Positions 23,976-35,650 of a DNA stretch of 64,000 bases are shown piece after piece. The stretch is from Vicia villosa (Eukaryota; Streptophyta; Magnoliopsida; Fabales; Fabaceae), in the NCBI RefSeq assembly GCF_029867415.1, contig NC_081180.1, positions 232,924,625 to 232,988,624 of the forward strand, read 5' to 3'. A model generated the notes under the pieces. That model had not been told where the DNA came from and ran no database searches. It saw only the letters and a list, made by a program, of their open reading frames with translations. Made by a program: the position numbers and the translations under genes. The stretch's first letter is position 1. Every line of letters starts with the position of its first letter.

Positions 23976-24692
23976 ATACACTTTTATGTGATTCAACTCG
24001 CAGATTAATTCCCCTTAAAAATCACCAATCAAAAACATCTAAAACACTTAATAAAGGCTCAGACCTAAACAAAGTAATGAAGTGGAGCGAAGCCTTGTAT
24101 TGGGTTTTGTTCATCATGGAATTACACCTAAAAAATACAAACCAATCATCTCTTTTCTCTCTCTTGCCTCCGAGGCATTCTTTCCCTTTGCCTTCAGGGC
24201 ATTCTTTCTCCTAATCGGACACGTTATTTCCGCTCCATTCCCAGCTTAAGACTCTAGAGGTCGAGCAGCGGAGTGCAAATGTAACTGTTCAACTAAAAAA
24301 CACAAAAACAAACAAAAACTAAAGAGCCAAACTACGGCGCTCTGATTCCTGAAAAGGATACGTAGGCATTAGGTTGCGGGGCCTAAGCGAGCACAACTAT
24401 TTATAAACCTTTTTTTCCCCGTGTTTCTTTTCTTTCATTTGCATGAATTCCCTTAGCATTAAGCTTTAGATTTATACACCCTTAGAATAGAACAAACATA
24501 AGTGGATCCTGTGGAGTACCACAGACGTGAGGGGTGCTAATACCTTCCCCTTGCGTAACCGACTTCTTACCCGATCCTTGGTCGCAAGACCTTCTCTTAT
24601 CCATTCTTTATTCCAGGTTTTCTGATATTCCTTTCCCTCTTTGGGATAAATATATTGGTGGCGACTCTGTTCATTTTCGCGAGCGTGCGACA

Positions 24693-24697
24693 TAAGG
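24693..24697. repeat. Target-site duplication of solo LTR E, right copy
   Basis: TAAGG follows the LTR end and matches 20844-20848. Confidence 0.9.
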
Positions 24698-24958
24698 CTT
24701 ATGTTTAATGAAACCTTAAAATTCAGTCGCATAATATGAATCAGATTCTGTTAATGCTAACCAAAGAGCTCACAAATCAATAGCAAATTTAAAAACCAAC
24801 AATCAGTACCAATCATCCCTAAGAATTATCTTCCTATAGTAAAAAAACAATACTCCCTCATCCCTTTCCAATCAACACAAACCAACACATTCATTAAGCA
24901 TTCAAATTGCAGAAAGTATATTACACAAACATAAAATACTATCATAAATATTGCAAAA
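24698..24958. other. Flanking DNA downstream of the hAT fragment
   Basis: AT-rich sequence lies between solo LTR E and the 3' end of the hAT frame. It could be the hAT 3' untranslated region or host DNA. No gene or terminal inverted repeat is seen. Confidence 0.4.
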
Positions 24959-25816
24959 TTAATTCACATACCTTTTATTTTGGTAACCTAATTCTTCAAA
25001 AGTTCTTTCATGTTTTTATGCGGATATTAACATCAAGTAAATTGAATTCCAACGAGTCTCAATACATGCCTTGAATTTAGAAAGCCTCGCGGGAGAAGAT
25101 CTAGCATACCAAACAACATGACGAACTCTATAAACAAAAGCATCAATGTCTTTCAAACCTTCTTTCACAATTAAGTTCAATATGTGTGCGCAACACCTCA
25201 TATGAAATTTTTTTCCGCTCATAACTAAACTATTCTTGGACAAAAGCCTTCTCTTGAGACGTTCAACCCCAACATCATTAGATGAATCATTATCAATCGT
25301 CAAACTAAGAACGCGGTTTAAACCCCATCTCTTCAAACACATCTCCATTGTTTCACAAATAGCATCCCCTATATGACTTGTGACTTGACAAAAAGTTAAG
25401 ATCTTCTTCTGTAAGTTCCAATTATTGTTAATGAAATGGGCCGTCACACACATATAGCTCAACTTTTAAACAAGAAGTCCACATATCGGTGGTGAGACAA
25501 ACTCTTCGACAATTCATAGAGATAAAATCTTTCAAAATCATTCTTTTTGTGTCCCATAATTTCAAGAGATCACGTGCCAATGTTGTGCGCGAACACATCT
25601 GAAATCTTGGTGAAGCGAGACTCATAAATTCATGAAAAGACTCGTGTTCAACCTTCCGAAAAGGAATCTCCATGTTAATGAACATCTTAACCATTGCTCT
25701 TCGAATAGCTTCTTGGTCAAACTTGACAACTATAGGAGAGCCAACATGTTCTTCAGCACTTGTCATAGAAGATGATGTCTTTTGCCTCTTGTAAGCGAGA
25801 CATCTCGATAAATGAG
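24959..25816 (-). pseudogene. hAT-superfamily transposase fragment (RICESLEEPER/DAYSLEEPER-like)
   Basis: The minus strand encodes the central part of a plant hAT transposase or domesticated relative. It has blocks such as RRVCLTTDMWTS, SYMCVTAHFINNNW, KFHMRCCAHILNLIVKEGLK and IETRWNSIYLML, which are typical of the RNase-H-like core of this family. It is broken in three ways. The 5' part, with the BED zinc finger, is cut off at 25816 by the LTR of element C. A one-base frameshift lies near 25440-25460, between the TTDMWTS block and the YMCVTAHF block. A stop replaces a sense codon at about 25016, after which KHERTFEELGYQ continues in frame to a TAA at 24959. No hAT dimerisation C-terminus is seen. 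Confidence 0.85.
25812..25816. repeat. Left flank of element C, candidate target duplication
   Basis: ATGAG directly precedes the C LTR start TGTCGTCCTCGG. Its partner would lie beyond 64000, so it cannot be confirmed here. Confidence 0.4.
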
Positions 25817-28800
25817 TGTCGTCCTCGGTTTTTTTCGTGGGATACGAACTGACTCTTCTTTTATTTTTTTGAGTTTTGAAAATCAGAGAGTCGCCACCGA
25901 ATTTTATTTTATTCAATTAAGGAAAGGTTTATAAAAGAAACAGAAAAAGACCTTTAATAGATTTTGGGTTCGGGGGTAGGTTATACAAAGGGAAGGTGTT
26001 AGCACCCCTTTGTATCCATGGTTATCCATGGGCTCTTAATTGCTTAGCTCACTTGTTTGAATCATTTGTCTTGCTTTGAAATGCTTGTATGTGGTTTTAA
26101 ATACCTTTGTAAATTAACTTTGTAATGATCCTTGTGCGGATGTATACAAAGTGTTTTATCTTTCGAAAGATGTTTTGAAAAAAGATTTTTAACTTCGCAA
26201 TGATCCTTGTTTGGATATATACAAAGTGTTGTCTTTTTGAAAGTTTTGTTTTGGAAAAACAGTGATATGTGAAACATTTGTTGTTTTGTTTGATTTGAGC
26301 AAGCAATTAGGAGATCTACCCTAAGTTTATAAGGTCCTTTCCTATTTTCTTTTAGAAAATTTTCTTTGACTGGATACAGAAAGAAATTATTTGAATTGCA
26401 TTTGAAACAGTAGAATTGATTTTGGAAGGAGTAACAGAGGGATTACCCTAAGAGGTGCAAGTGTGATTGTGTTTTATTTTCAGATATTTTTGTCTTTGAA
26501 ATTAGTGATCTAGCGCTTCAGTTATTATCTTTGACATACACGCAGTTTTATATGTACAGAAATTAAAGTGCGGGAATGTAAAATGCGGAAAATAAATCTA
26601 CGTTATTACATCGATTGTGCGAGAAATGTAAACTACGCTATTTACATGAATTTGACAACCTATACACTTATCTATGAATTTAAATTGCAATAAGATAAAA
26701 GGAAGTGTTTTTTTGGATTTTTTGATGGTTGATTTTAATTAAAATTAATGCATAATTAATTTAATTAAAAGGTTAGGAATTAGAGATAAAATTTAAACCT
26801 AAAAAAATATTAAGTCTAAAATATGTCCAAATTGTGTGTCAATTAATTTTAAAATAAAATTAATTTTTTTGGGATTTTTGAAATTATTTTTGGAAATTAT
26901 TAAGCTAATTAACATATAATTATACAAATAATTATACACATAAATTAAACTTAAAGAGAAAAATATTCTAAATATGTACAAAATTAGTTTATAATATATA
27001 AACTTGATTTAATAAAAAGAAAATATTTTTTCTGATTTTTTGATAGGTTAGAAATAAGTAAAAGATAAATATAACAATATTATCTAATTAATTAAACAAA
27101 ATATTTCAATTATGAAGAAAATAAAATATTTTTGTGTCAAAAAATAATATATTATTTTATCAACCTAAAAATATTTTTATTGTATTTTTTTTATTTTTAA
27201 AACTATTTTAAATTAATTTTGCAAAGAAAGTAAAATAAAATGGAAAATATATAATTAGTGATCAAGTGTGGTTGGCTGAAGGTCTATGGTATGGACTTGC
27301 GTGTTATAAGCGTTGGATGAGCTGGTAAGTTGATCTGATGGTTCAGATGTTGAGGGCACATGGCAAATGCGTGGATGGCAAGCACAGAGTCCGTCTGAAT
27401 TTTAAAATCCACACACGCGCAAACTAGCCAATGAGATGAGGACACCTAATCATCTTCTTCCTCTCTTCCGTGGCTAAAGCTCTGCAACTGTAGGTAAAGC
27501 CTTTAGTGACGGTTTTGTCCGTAGCTACAAGACTTACAAACAACCAAAACTTTACACAAGCAATATAAACTAATTAGGAGACCATGGTTCGACTCAAAAT
27601 CATCCCCTGAGTTCAAATATGCCCTTAGTTTCTTCTAATTTTGCCTAAATCGAATAATCCTAAAATGGAGCTCAAGAACCCTAGAATGGCAATTTCGTGT
27701 ACAAGCATCCAAACCTCAATTAAACTTCCAGAAATGATCAGAACATCAAACTAAACTCAAATAAATGTTTACATCTTGTTAAACATGCATGTATGATTAT
27801 ATTTTGGTAGGTTTTAGTTTGAGCAAACCGTGAGCTATAGTGCTCGATTCCGTGAGTTTCAAAGCTTGAAACTGATTTGGATAGGTTCAGTGATGCTTAG
27901 AGATCGTGTTTGAGTGTTTAGTTTGGATTGAAAATGACTTAAACTAAAAATTCGAAATTCAAATTTCTTTGAAAATTTCAAGTTGATTCAAGAGTGATAC
28001 AAGCAAGAGTTTTTGTTCTGAATTTGTGTCTCTCCTTCTACTGAAGTATGCTAAGCATTATATGAGCAACAAGAGTGCTTAAATCTTAAGCTAACAATTA
28101 TTGATGGCTTTTGAACTTTTGAATTTTTTAATATATAAAGCTTTGAATTCTTGACCATGGCTTCATTTTTCTTCAACCTCTTGCTCTAGGCCTACTGTAC
28201 AATCTCTTTGTTGCAGAAGTTAAGCCACCTTGGTGACTCATGCTAAGGACAAAAGCCTTGGATAATTGTCTTGAACCATTTCTTTCTTAATTTAATTTTA
28301 AATGTAATAAAATTAAATTAAAAAGAAACAAAAATGTCATGGGACTAATGTTGGTCATGGGAGCCCTTTAACATCATTATAAACATGTTTGGATCATGAA
28401 TGCTTGGCCTCTTTTGAAAAAAAAAAATTTTTTGATCAATGTTGGTTTCATGCATTTTCCCAAAAAATAGCCAACTTCAACAAGGCATATCTCCCTCAAT
28501 TTTGATCATATGAAGGAGTTCTTGTACTTTTTAGAAACCTCAAGATGTCCTCTACAAGCTACCTTGGAAACTTTTTTGCATTTGGAGAAGTTATCTTGAT
28601 GTTATGGCCTTTGACAAAAAACTACTTTTTGTTGACTTTGAAAATGACCTGTAATGTCTGAGCTCATATTTTCCAAATGATGAATCCAATGACCATGAGA
28701 TCAATTGCATTTGAAAGATAATTGAATTTCCTTCAAAATGAGCTTGGGTTGGAATTTTTTGAATGAACGAGGAGAGAGTTATGGCCGGTCAAAGTTCAGT

Positions 28801-29697
28801 TGACTTTTTAGGAGAAAACCCTAATTTTGAAACTTAGGGTTTTGTTGATTTCTGATATTCTCTTGATGAATTATGATCAACCATTGATCAAATGATGAAT
28901 CTTTTGACAAAATATGGATGTTGACAAAAAAATTCATTTTTGACTGTCTGTTGACTTTTCGGTCAAACTGGTCGTTTGTTGACTGCTTGAGCTGCTGACT
29001 GTGCGTCCGAGCGAATCGAAGTTTGAAAATTTGTCTGGTGGTACTTTGAGACATATGGAGATCCATGAAATCCATTTGAGGTCTCAAAAAACTTGTTCTC
29101 CTGAAGAAAAAAAAACAAAAACCCTAGTTAGGGACTGTTTGTGTAGGAGATAGTTAAGCGTACCTGATTTTTGTGCAGTGTTGAGTCTCTGCTGATCATG
29201 TGATTATCAGAAGACTTCTGGAACAAAAATCTTGAAATTTTGAAATGCAAAAGAGTGATTTGAATGATGATACAAAACACGGAAAACCGTGCTGTCAGCG
29301 GGTTTGACTGTTAAGTAGCTGTCCGGGAATTAACATAACATTTAAAGTGAAAACTTAACAGTTAAAGTTAATTTTTTCTTTTTGTTTTTTTGTTGTTGTG
29401 TTAATGGTGAAAATTTATTTACCTGAGTTGTTAGAAAAACACAAAACATAATAAATAAATAAAATATACCGTACGCGAACGAAATTACCGATAATAATCT
29501 TGAAAAATATTTAATGCATAGAAAAATAAATATTTAACTAGCAATAAACACACATAATATTATCTTGATAATTAAACTACAGTATGACAGATAGTACGAC
29601 ATTTAATACTGACAGTACAAATGTTACATAATATAATGAACAGTACGACAAATATAATGAACGGTACATTATTTGAAAGCGAAAGATACGACAAACT

Positions 29698-29865
29698 TTA
29701 AGAATGACGATTAAAAACCCATGCCATAAATAACAACATATAGATGAACGGTAGTGTAAGCATTCCAGGTCCGCATTTTTCAGGACTATGCAGACAGAAA
29801 AAGGACATGATCACCACCAAAACAGTGATGACCATAAGAAAAAACGTATCCATCCATTTTGCCAT
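29698..29865 (-). CDS. Conserved 55-residue membrane-protein ORF in U3 of LTR C
   Basis: The frame starts at ATG 29865 and ends with TAA at 29698. It encodes a small protein with two hydrophobic segments (about residues 8-25 and 35-51) separated by the hydrophilic loop HSPEKCGPG with Cys24 and Cys31. Solo LTR I has the same ORF at 59997-60164 with no indels. By hand, the copies differ at about 14 synonymous sites and about 9 nonsynonymous sites in 8 codons, which points to past selection on the protein. A TATAAATA box lies about 95 bp upstream in both. The enclosing segment of about 0.9 kb is absent from element D's LTRs. I do not recognise the family. It could be a captured host exon or an element-specific accessory protein; membrane location is inferred from hydrophobicity only. 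Confidence 0.6.
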   Translation of the reverse strand: MAKWMDTFFLMVITVLVVIMSFFCLHSPEKCGPGMLTLPFIYMLLFMAWVFNRHS

Positions 29866-29955
29866 TTTTGCCGGGGAAGAAAAGAAAATAATTATGAGAT
29901 AGAAGTTTGAGAAATGAGTGAAATTTGATGTGAGAATTTGTGGAAAAAATGAGGG

Positions 29956-29965
29956 GTATTTATAG
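29956..29965 (-). promoter_or_regulatory. TATA box upstream of the U3 ORF in LTR C
   Basis: The minus strand reads CACTCTATAAATACCCCTC. Solo LTR I has CACTCTATAAATATCTCTC at the same distance from its ORF. This is separate from the deeper LTR TATA position. Confidence 0.6.
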
Positions 29966-30539
29966 AGTGAAAAGAAGGATAGAGACGTTGGGGAATGAAG
30001 TGATACCGTACAAAAAAGGAAAATTTGAGTGGCAGTAGGATTTGAAAGAAAGTGTATGGTAGGGTTTGAAAAGAGAGATGTATGGAATAAAGTTAGGATT
30101 TGATTTGAAAGAAAGAGATTTGAAAAGAAAGGAAGAGATTTGAAAATAAAGGAAGAGATTTTGAAAATAATAATATAGTACAAAAATTAGTGGGAAAAAA
30201 AACTAATAATAAATTAATTGTTACCAGTACAGTCTGAACTCCCGGACTCTGCGCCTGCAAAAATTTAATTATGTACCAACTGCGTCAGTACTATTTATCT
30301 GCTAATAAATCTCAAATAAACAGCGTGTGTGAAGTGATAAACAGTACTTGGCGTTTGTGTAAGAATAAATTCAACAGCGAACCAAAATACCGTATAAGAA
30401 ATATTCTAAAAACCGAGTATTCATAAAATCCAGGATATTTATGAAATAAAATCCAAGATTATATGAAACTCCCAATTTTTAGACAGAAATCTGTTGCCTT
30501 CTTCCTGAAAAAGATGAGGGCAAATTTTGGGGTATAACA

Positions 30540-30551
30540 GTTGCCCCTATT
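30540..30551 (-). other. Polypurine tract of element C
   Basis: The minus strand reads AATAGGGGCAAC directly before the 3' LTR, identical to that of element D. Confidence 0.8.
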
Positions 30552-31827
30552 CAATCTTCTTAAACCTGAAGAGACCAATTGGAATCTGAAGGTAGAAGAT
30601 GATTGAATATTTAGATACCTTGAAATTTGTACTTACCTCCACCAGAAGTGATGCTGGAATTTGCATTGAATGTTGTCTGAGAAATGTCGTTGGCAGATCA
30701 AAACATTACCGGAGATGGGCTTTCAGATGCCATCTATCGAATGTGTTAATGGTTTTTTCATCAGAATGAATCCTTTGATTATATCTTGATGAAGGATTTG
30801 AAAACCTTTGCGTTGACCGTTACGGAACCGTCCGAGGTTACCGCTTTAAATCTTGGAGGCTGATCGTTACGGAACTTGTCGAAAGTTTTTCCGCTTTAGA
30901 TTTTGAAAGTTGATCTATGTGAAACCGCCTGAGGTATCCACTTTAGATCTTTGAAGGTTGATCGTTGTGGAACCGTATGAGGTATCCGCTTTAGATCTTG
31001 AAGGTAGATCACTAAGGAATCGTCCAAGGTATCGACTTAGATATGAAGGTAGATCATTTAGGAACCGTCCAAGGTATCGACTTAGATCTGAAGGATTTGA
31101 AGTTGTTTATTCGACTGTAGTATAGTCTGGAAGCGTCAGAATGAGTCACCATTAGACCATATCTGCTTTGCTTGTTTAGAGTGGATAAGTGATTTGGAAA
31201 AAGAGAGCTCTTCAGAATGAATATTTGGTTTGATTATATCTGAGAGGAATGCTTGTCTGAATAAAATCCAGGAGAATATTGCATGTGATTGAGAACAACT
31301 TTGTTGAGGATATTCGTCCACCTGAAAAAAATCAAGTTAGCGACATGCCATGTCATGATGCATGTAATGTATATGTTGAGATTCTTAAACTAAATGAGAA
31401 TCGTGCATGTTATGTATGTGTTTGTCATGAAACATTATATGCTATGTATGAATATGCGTATGATGTATGATGTATGGACATGACTTATGTAGTTTAGAGC
31501 GTATCAAACTTCTGGTTGGGAAAATAAATCCCTGTTTGTTATTTTGGAAATGAAGGCATTGTGATCGTTGATGATCTTTGCTATCTTGTTCGAGTACACT
31601 CAGTTGGGGAACTTCCTTACGGACCAGGGTACTCTGTTGAGGGATCTTTGACTACCGCTTGAGGATGAAGGTAATTTGAAAGTTCTGATTTTGATGCCCT
31701 TTGAAAGGGAATAAGAAAGATGTGTAATCCTCCAATGCACTATTTGATCAAACCTTGGTGTGGAGGATCATGCCTTCTGGGGATAGTGATCTTGAACAGC
31801 TCTGCTGGGGAATAAGGTTTCTCGAAT
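30552..31827 (-). mobile_element. 3' non-coding internal region of element C, outer part
   Basis: This region lies between the polypurine tract and the insertion point of element D. It holds a degenerate repeat block (30790-31090) with GGAACCGTCCGAGGT-type units, the eroded counterpart of D's array. Positions 31370-31470 are rich in ATG/TATG repeats. The region continues at 51403 on the other side of element D. No gene is seen. Confidence 0.75.
30790..31090 (-). repeat. Eroded tandem repeats of element C
   Basis: About six diverged units contain GTTGATCGTTACGGAACCGT-like or GATCATTTAGGAACCGTCC-like cores followed by GAGGTATC and CTTTAGATCT. It is homologous to 36040-36440 in element D but unhomogenised. 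Confidence 0.7.
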
Positions 31828-31832
31828 CACTT
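31828..31832. repeat. Target-site duplication of element D, left copy
   Basis: CACTT directly precedes the D LTR and is repeated exactly at 51398-51402. Both flanks are element C 3' region. Confidence 0.95.
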
Positions 31833-34800
31833 TGTGGACCTCCGTTTTTTTCGGGCCATACCTATGAGCGGGAGAGATACGTGAACTGACTCTTTTTTAT
31901 CGCTTATGCTTTCGCATTTTTTTGAAAATTCACAGAGTCGCCACCAACCTTTTATTTTATCCAATTAAGGAAAGGTTTATAAAAGAAACAGAAAAAAGAC
32001 CTTTAAGAAATTTTGGGTAAGGGGGTAGGTTATACAAAGGGAAGGTGTTAGCACCCTTTGTATCCATGGTTATCCATGGGCTCTTAAGTTTGCTTAGCTC
32101 ACTTGTTTTTCGATTACTTTTCAATTGCTTTAGAATGCTCATATGTGGTTTCAAATACCTTTGTAAATTGAATTTGTAATGATCCTTGTGCGGATGTATA
32201 CAAAATGTTTGTTTATCTTTCGAAAGATGTTTTGAAAAGAACATTAACTTTGTAATGATCCGTGTTTGGATGTATACAAAGTATTGTCCTTTTGAAAAGT
32301 TTTGAGAAAACAACAGTGTATGAGAATTTTGTTTGTTTTGATTTGAGCAAGCAAACTAGGAGGTCTACCCTGAGTTGTAAGGTCTTTATCCTATTTCCTT
32401 TAAAAATCTATCCTTTCACCGGATATAAACAAAAGGTTCGATTTTGTACTCGAAACAGTAGAATTTGACTTTGATTTTGAAAAGAATGAGAAGGGATTAC
32501 CTTAAGAGGTGCAAGTGTGATTTGTGTTTGAATTCAGATATTTTATCTTTTGGAGTTAGTGATCTAACGGTTCAATTTTATCTTTGACATACACGCAGTT
32601 TATATTTGCTGGAAATTAAAATGCGGAAATGTAAAGTGCGGAAAGTAAATCTACGCTATTACATCGATTGTGCAGGAAATGTAAACTAGCCTATTTACAT
32701 GAATTTGACATCCTATACATTTATCTAGGAATTTAAATTGCAAGAAAAATAAAAGGCATATTTTTGGATTTTTTATGATTGATTTTAATTATAATTAATG
32801 CATGATTAATTAAATTAAAATGAAGAAAAAAGATGAAAATAGATTTAAACCTAGAAATTAAGTTTAGAATATGTACAAAATATTTGTCAATTAATTTTAA
32901 AACAAAACTAATTTTTTTGGAATTTTTGAAATTGATTAAGCTAATTAATACATAATTATACAAATAATTATACAAATAATTAAAACTCAAAGAGAAAATT
33001 ATTCAAAATATGTACAAAATTAGTTTATAATATATAAAGAATATTTTATATAAAGAACAATTTTTTTTATGATTTTTTGATTGGTTAGAATAATTAAAAA
33101 GCAAATATATAAATATATACTAATTAATTATGCAAATATTGAAATTTTGAAGAAAAATAAAATATTTTTATTTCAGAAAATAATATATTATTTTAGAAGT
33201 CTAAAAATATTTTTTGTGTATTTTTTAGATTTTTAAAACTATTTTTAATTAATTTTGCAAAGAAAATTAAAATAAAATAGAAAATAAAAGGATACTAATC
33301 AGATGTGGTTGATTGGAGAGTCCATGGTATGGACTGGCGTGTCAGGTGCGTTGGATGAGCTGGAAAGTGAATCTGAAGGCTCAGATATTGAGACACATGG
33401 CCATCAATACACCTGCAAAGCACTGGATTAGTGGAAAATTCAAAAGAACGCGCGCGCTGGCTGTCCAATGAGGTAGGGACACCTCATCATCTTCAACCTC
33501 TCGCTAGGACCTTTTACAGCGCTTTTATGAAAAGAGCGCTGTAATTGATGAGCTTCAGACCTGCAAAATAACGAATAGGGGTAAACCTAAAAATAAATTT
33601 GGCGCGACCTCTCCATTCAACTCGTCTGATCCATACGAACTCAATGGTACCACTTAGATCCTCTAATTTTGCCTATTTCAGAAAGCCCTAATTTTGAGAT
33701 TATGAACCCTAGAATGGTAACTTCGTGTGTAAGCGTCTATAACTCAATTAAAGTTCCAGAAATGATCTACACACCACACCAAGTTCAAATATATGTCTAC
33801 ATCGTGCTAGATATGCTTGTGTTATGAGATACAAGTTAGTTTTAGTTTGAGCAAATCGTGACCTGTGTAGCTCGATTCAGTGAGGTTTAAGACTTGCAAT
33901 TGATTGGAATAGTTTCAGTGAAGCTCAGAGATGATGTTTGAATGCTTAGTTTGTATTGAAATTGACTGAAATTAAAAATTCGAGTTTGAAATTTCTTTGA
34001 AAAGTTTAAGTGGTTACAAGCATGGTACAAGCATAAGAATGGCTCTGATTTCTGTCTTCTTTGATTGTGAAGTGTTATAGCCTTTATATAGACTATGTTG
34101 TGCTTAGAATTGAAGCCAAGAAGCATCTAGTTGCCTTTGTGGAATTCTTGATTTTTTATATTAAAAACCTTTGAATTATTGACCAAGTCTTCTTCTCTTC
34201 AATGCTCTTGCCTTGCTCTTCAATTCTCTGCAGAAAATCAGAGATTCCTTGGGTGAGTCATGCTTGGATTGTAAGCTACCCATTATCCATTCATTTTCCT
34301 TTTAATTTAATCTTAAAATAAGATAAAATTAAGCAAAAAATGGATAAAAAAAGGTGTGGGCCTTGTCTTGGTCGTGGGAGGCCCATAATATTATGGAAAT
34401 TATGTTTGAACCATGAAAACTTGGCCCCATTTGGAAAAAATACATTTTTGAGCAATGTTGATTTCATGCATTTTCCCAAAATTTAGCCAACTTCAACAAG
34501 GTGTAAATCCCTCAATTTTTGTCATATGAAGGAGATCTTGCACTTTTTCGAAACCTCAAAGAGTCCTCTAACCAATGCCTTTTGTCTCATGTCAAAATGA
34601 TTTTTGATGCTCCTTGTGTGTCCTTTTGAAAAAAGTGTCTTTTTGTTGAATTTGAAAATGACTTGTAATGTCTTTGGTCATATTTTTCAAATGGTGAATG
34701 CAATGACCATGGGATCAATTGCATTTGAAATATAATTGAATTTCCTTCAAAATGAGCTTTGGTTTGAATTTTTTGGATGAAGGATGAGAGAGTTATGACC

Positions 34801-35638
34801 AGTCAAAGTTGAGTTGACTTTTCAGGTAAAAACCCTAATTTTGAATCTTAGGGTTTTGTTGATTTTTGATCTTTCCTTGATGAATTATGATCATCCAATG
34901 ATCAAATGATGAATCCTTTGACAAAATATGGACTTTGACAAAAAAAATCATTTTTGACTGTCTGTTGACTTTTTTGGTCAAACGGGTCGTCTGTTGACTG
35001 TTTGAGCTGCTGACGGTGCGTCTGAGTGAATTGAAGTTTGAAAATTTGTATGATGGTACTTTGAGATATATGGATGTGCATGAAATCCATTTGAGGTCTC
35101 AAAAACTTGTTTCTCCTGTAAAAACAAGAAAACCCTAGTCAGGGACTGTTTGTGTAGGAGACAGTTAAGCGTACCTGATTTTTGTGCAGTGTTGAGTCTC
35201 TGCTAATCGTGTGATATTCAGAAGACTTCTAGAACAAAAATCTTGGAATTTTGAATTGTGAAAGATTGATTTGATTGATGGTACAAAACACTGAGAATTG
35301 TACTGCCAGCAGTTTGGCTGTCAACTGACTGTTACCAGTACAGTCTGAGTTTCCTGATTCTGCGCCTGCAAAAAGATTTAACTCTGTACCAATTGTGTCA
35401 GTACTATTTATCTGTAAATAAATAAATAGCATGTGTGAAGTAATAAACAGTATTTGGCGTTTGCGTAAGAATAAATTCAACTGCAAGCCAAATTACTGTA
35501 TAAGAAAAATTCTAAAAAACTAAGTATTTCATATGTCAGGATATTTGTTGAAATAAAAATCCATGATTATATGAGACTCTTAATTTTCAGATTGGAGCTT
35601 TCTTGAAAAAAGATGCGGGCAAATTTTGGGGTATAACA
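31833..35638 (-). mobile_element. 3' LTR of element D
   Basis: The minus strand begins TGTTATACCCCAAAATTTGC and ends ...AACGGAGGTCCACA, 3,806 bp. It contains a TATA box (34082-34090), a TTGAC cluster in U3 (34918-35015), the inverted repeat TACAGCGCT...AGCGCTGTA (33515-33543), an AT-rich stretch (32740-33290), the U5 palindrome ATCTTTCGAAAGAT (32215-32228), the U5 stem-loop (32032-32063) and the primer-site echo (31933-31943). No U3 ORF like that of C and I is present. Confidence 0.95.
34082..34090 (-). promoter_or_regulatory. TATA box in the 3' LTR of element D
   Basis: The minus strand reads GTCTATATAAAGG, a strong TATA match about 1.55 kb from the LTR start. Confidence 0.6.
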
Positions 35639-35650
35639 GTTGCCCCTATT
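35639..35650 (-). other. Polypurine tract of element D
   Basis: The minus strand reads AATAGGGGCAAC directly before the 3' LTR. This is the expected plus-strand primer. Confidence 0.85.

Larger units (their letters stand above)
20849..24692 (+). mobile_element. Solo LTR E (plus strand)
   Basis: A single LTR of 3,844 bp runs from TGTTGCACCCCAAAATTTGC to ...TCGCGAGCGTGCGACA, bounded on both sides by TAAGG. There is no internal region, so it is a product of LTR-LTR recombination. It is the same family as LTR A, inverted, with a TATA box at 22204-22212, three hairpin-repeat units at 23826-23975, a U5 stem-loop at 24527-24554 and a primer-site echo at 24659-24669. A 115-codon open frame at 22325-22672 is not shared with LTR A and is not considered a gene. 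Confidence 0.9.
25817..30539 (-). mobile_element. 3' LTR of element C (minus strand)
   Basis: The minus strand begins TGTTATACCCCAAAATTTGC and ends ...CCGAGGACGACA, 4,723 bp. The polypurine tract at 30540-30551 shows that it is the 3' LTR. It is the same family as solo LTR I and a relative of LTR D. Relative to D it has an additional segment of about 0.9 kb in U3 (about 29330-30220), which carries a TATA box and a 55-codon ORF. It also has a TTGAC cluster (28880-29000), a U5 module of two hairpins around ATCTTTCGAAAGAT (26158-26171), a U5 stem-loop (25983-26015) and a primer-site echo (25887-25896). It interrupts the hAT gene. Confidence 0.88.

Noticed and set aside
31957..32313. 118-codon open frame in LTR D, present in both D LTRs
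   Set aside because: Its presence in both LTRs only reflects LTR identity. In LTRs C and I the frame is broken, and the internal repeat is explained by the twin U5 hairpins.
34291..34479. 62-codon frame repeated at 50050-50238
   Set aside because: It lies in the two LTR copies of D and differs from C and I by stops. It is an LTR duplicate, not a gene family.
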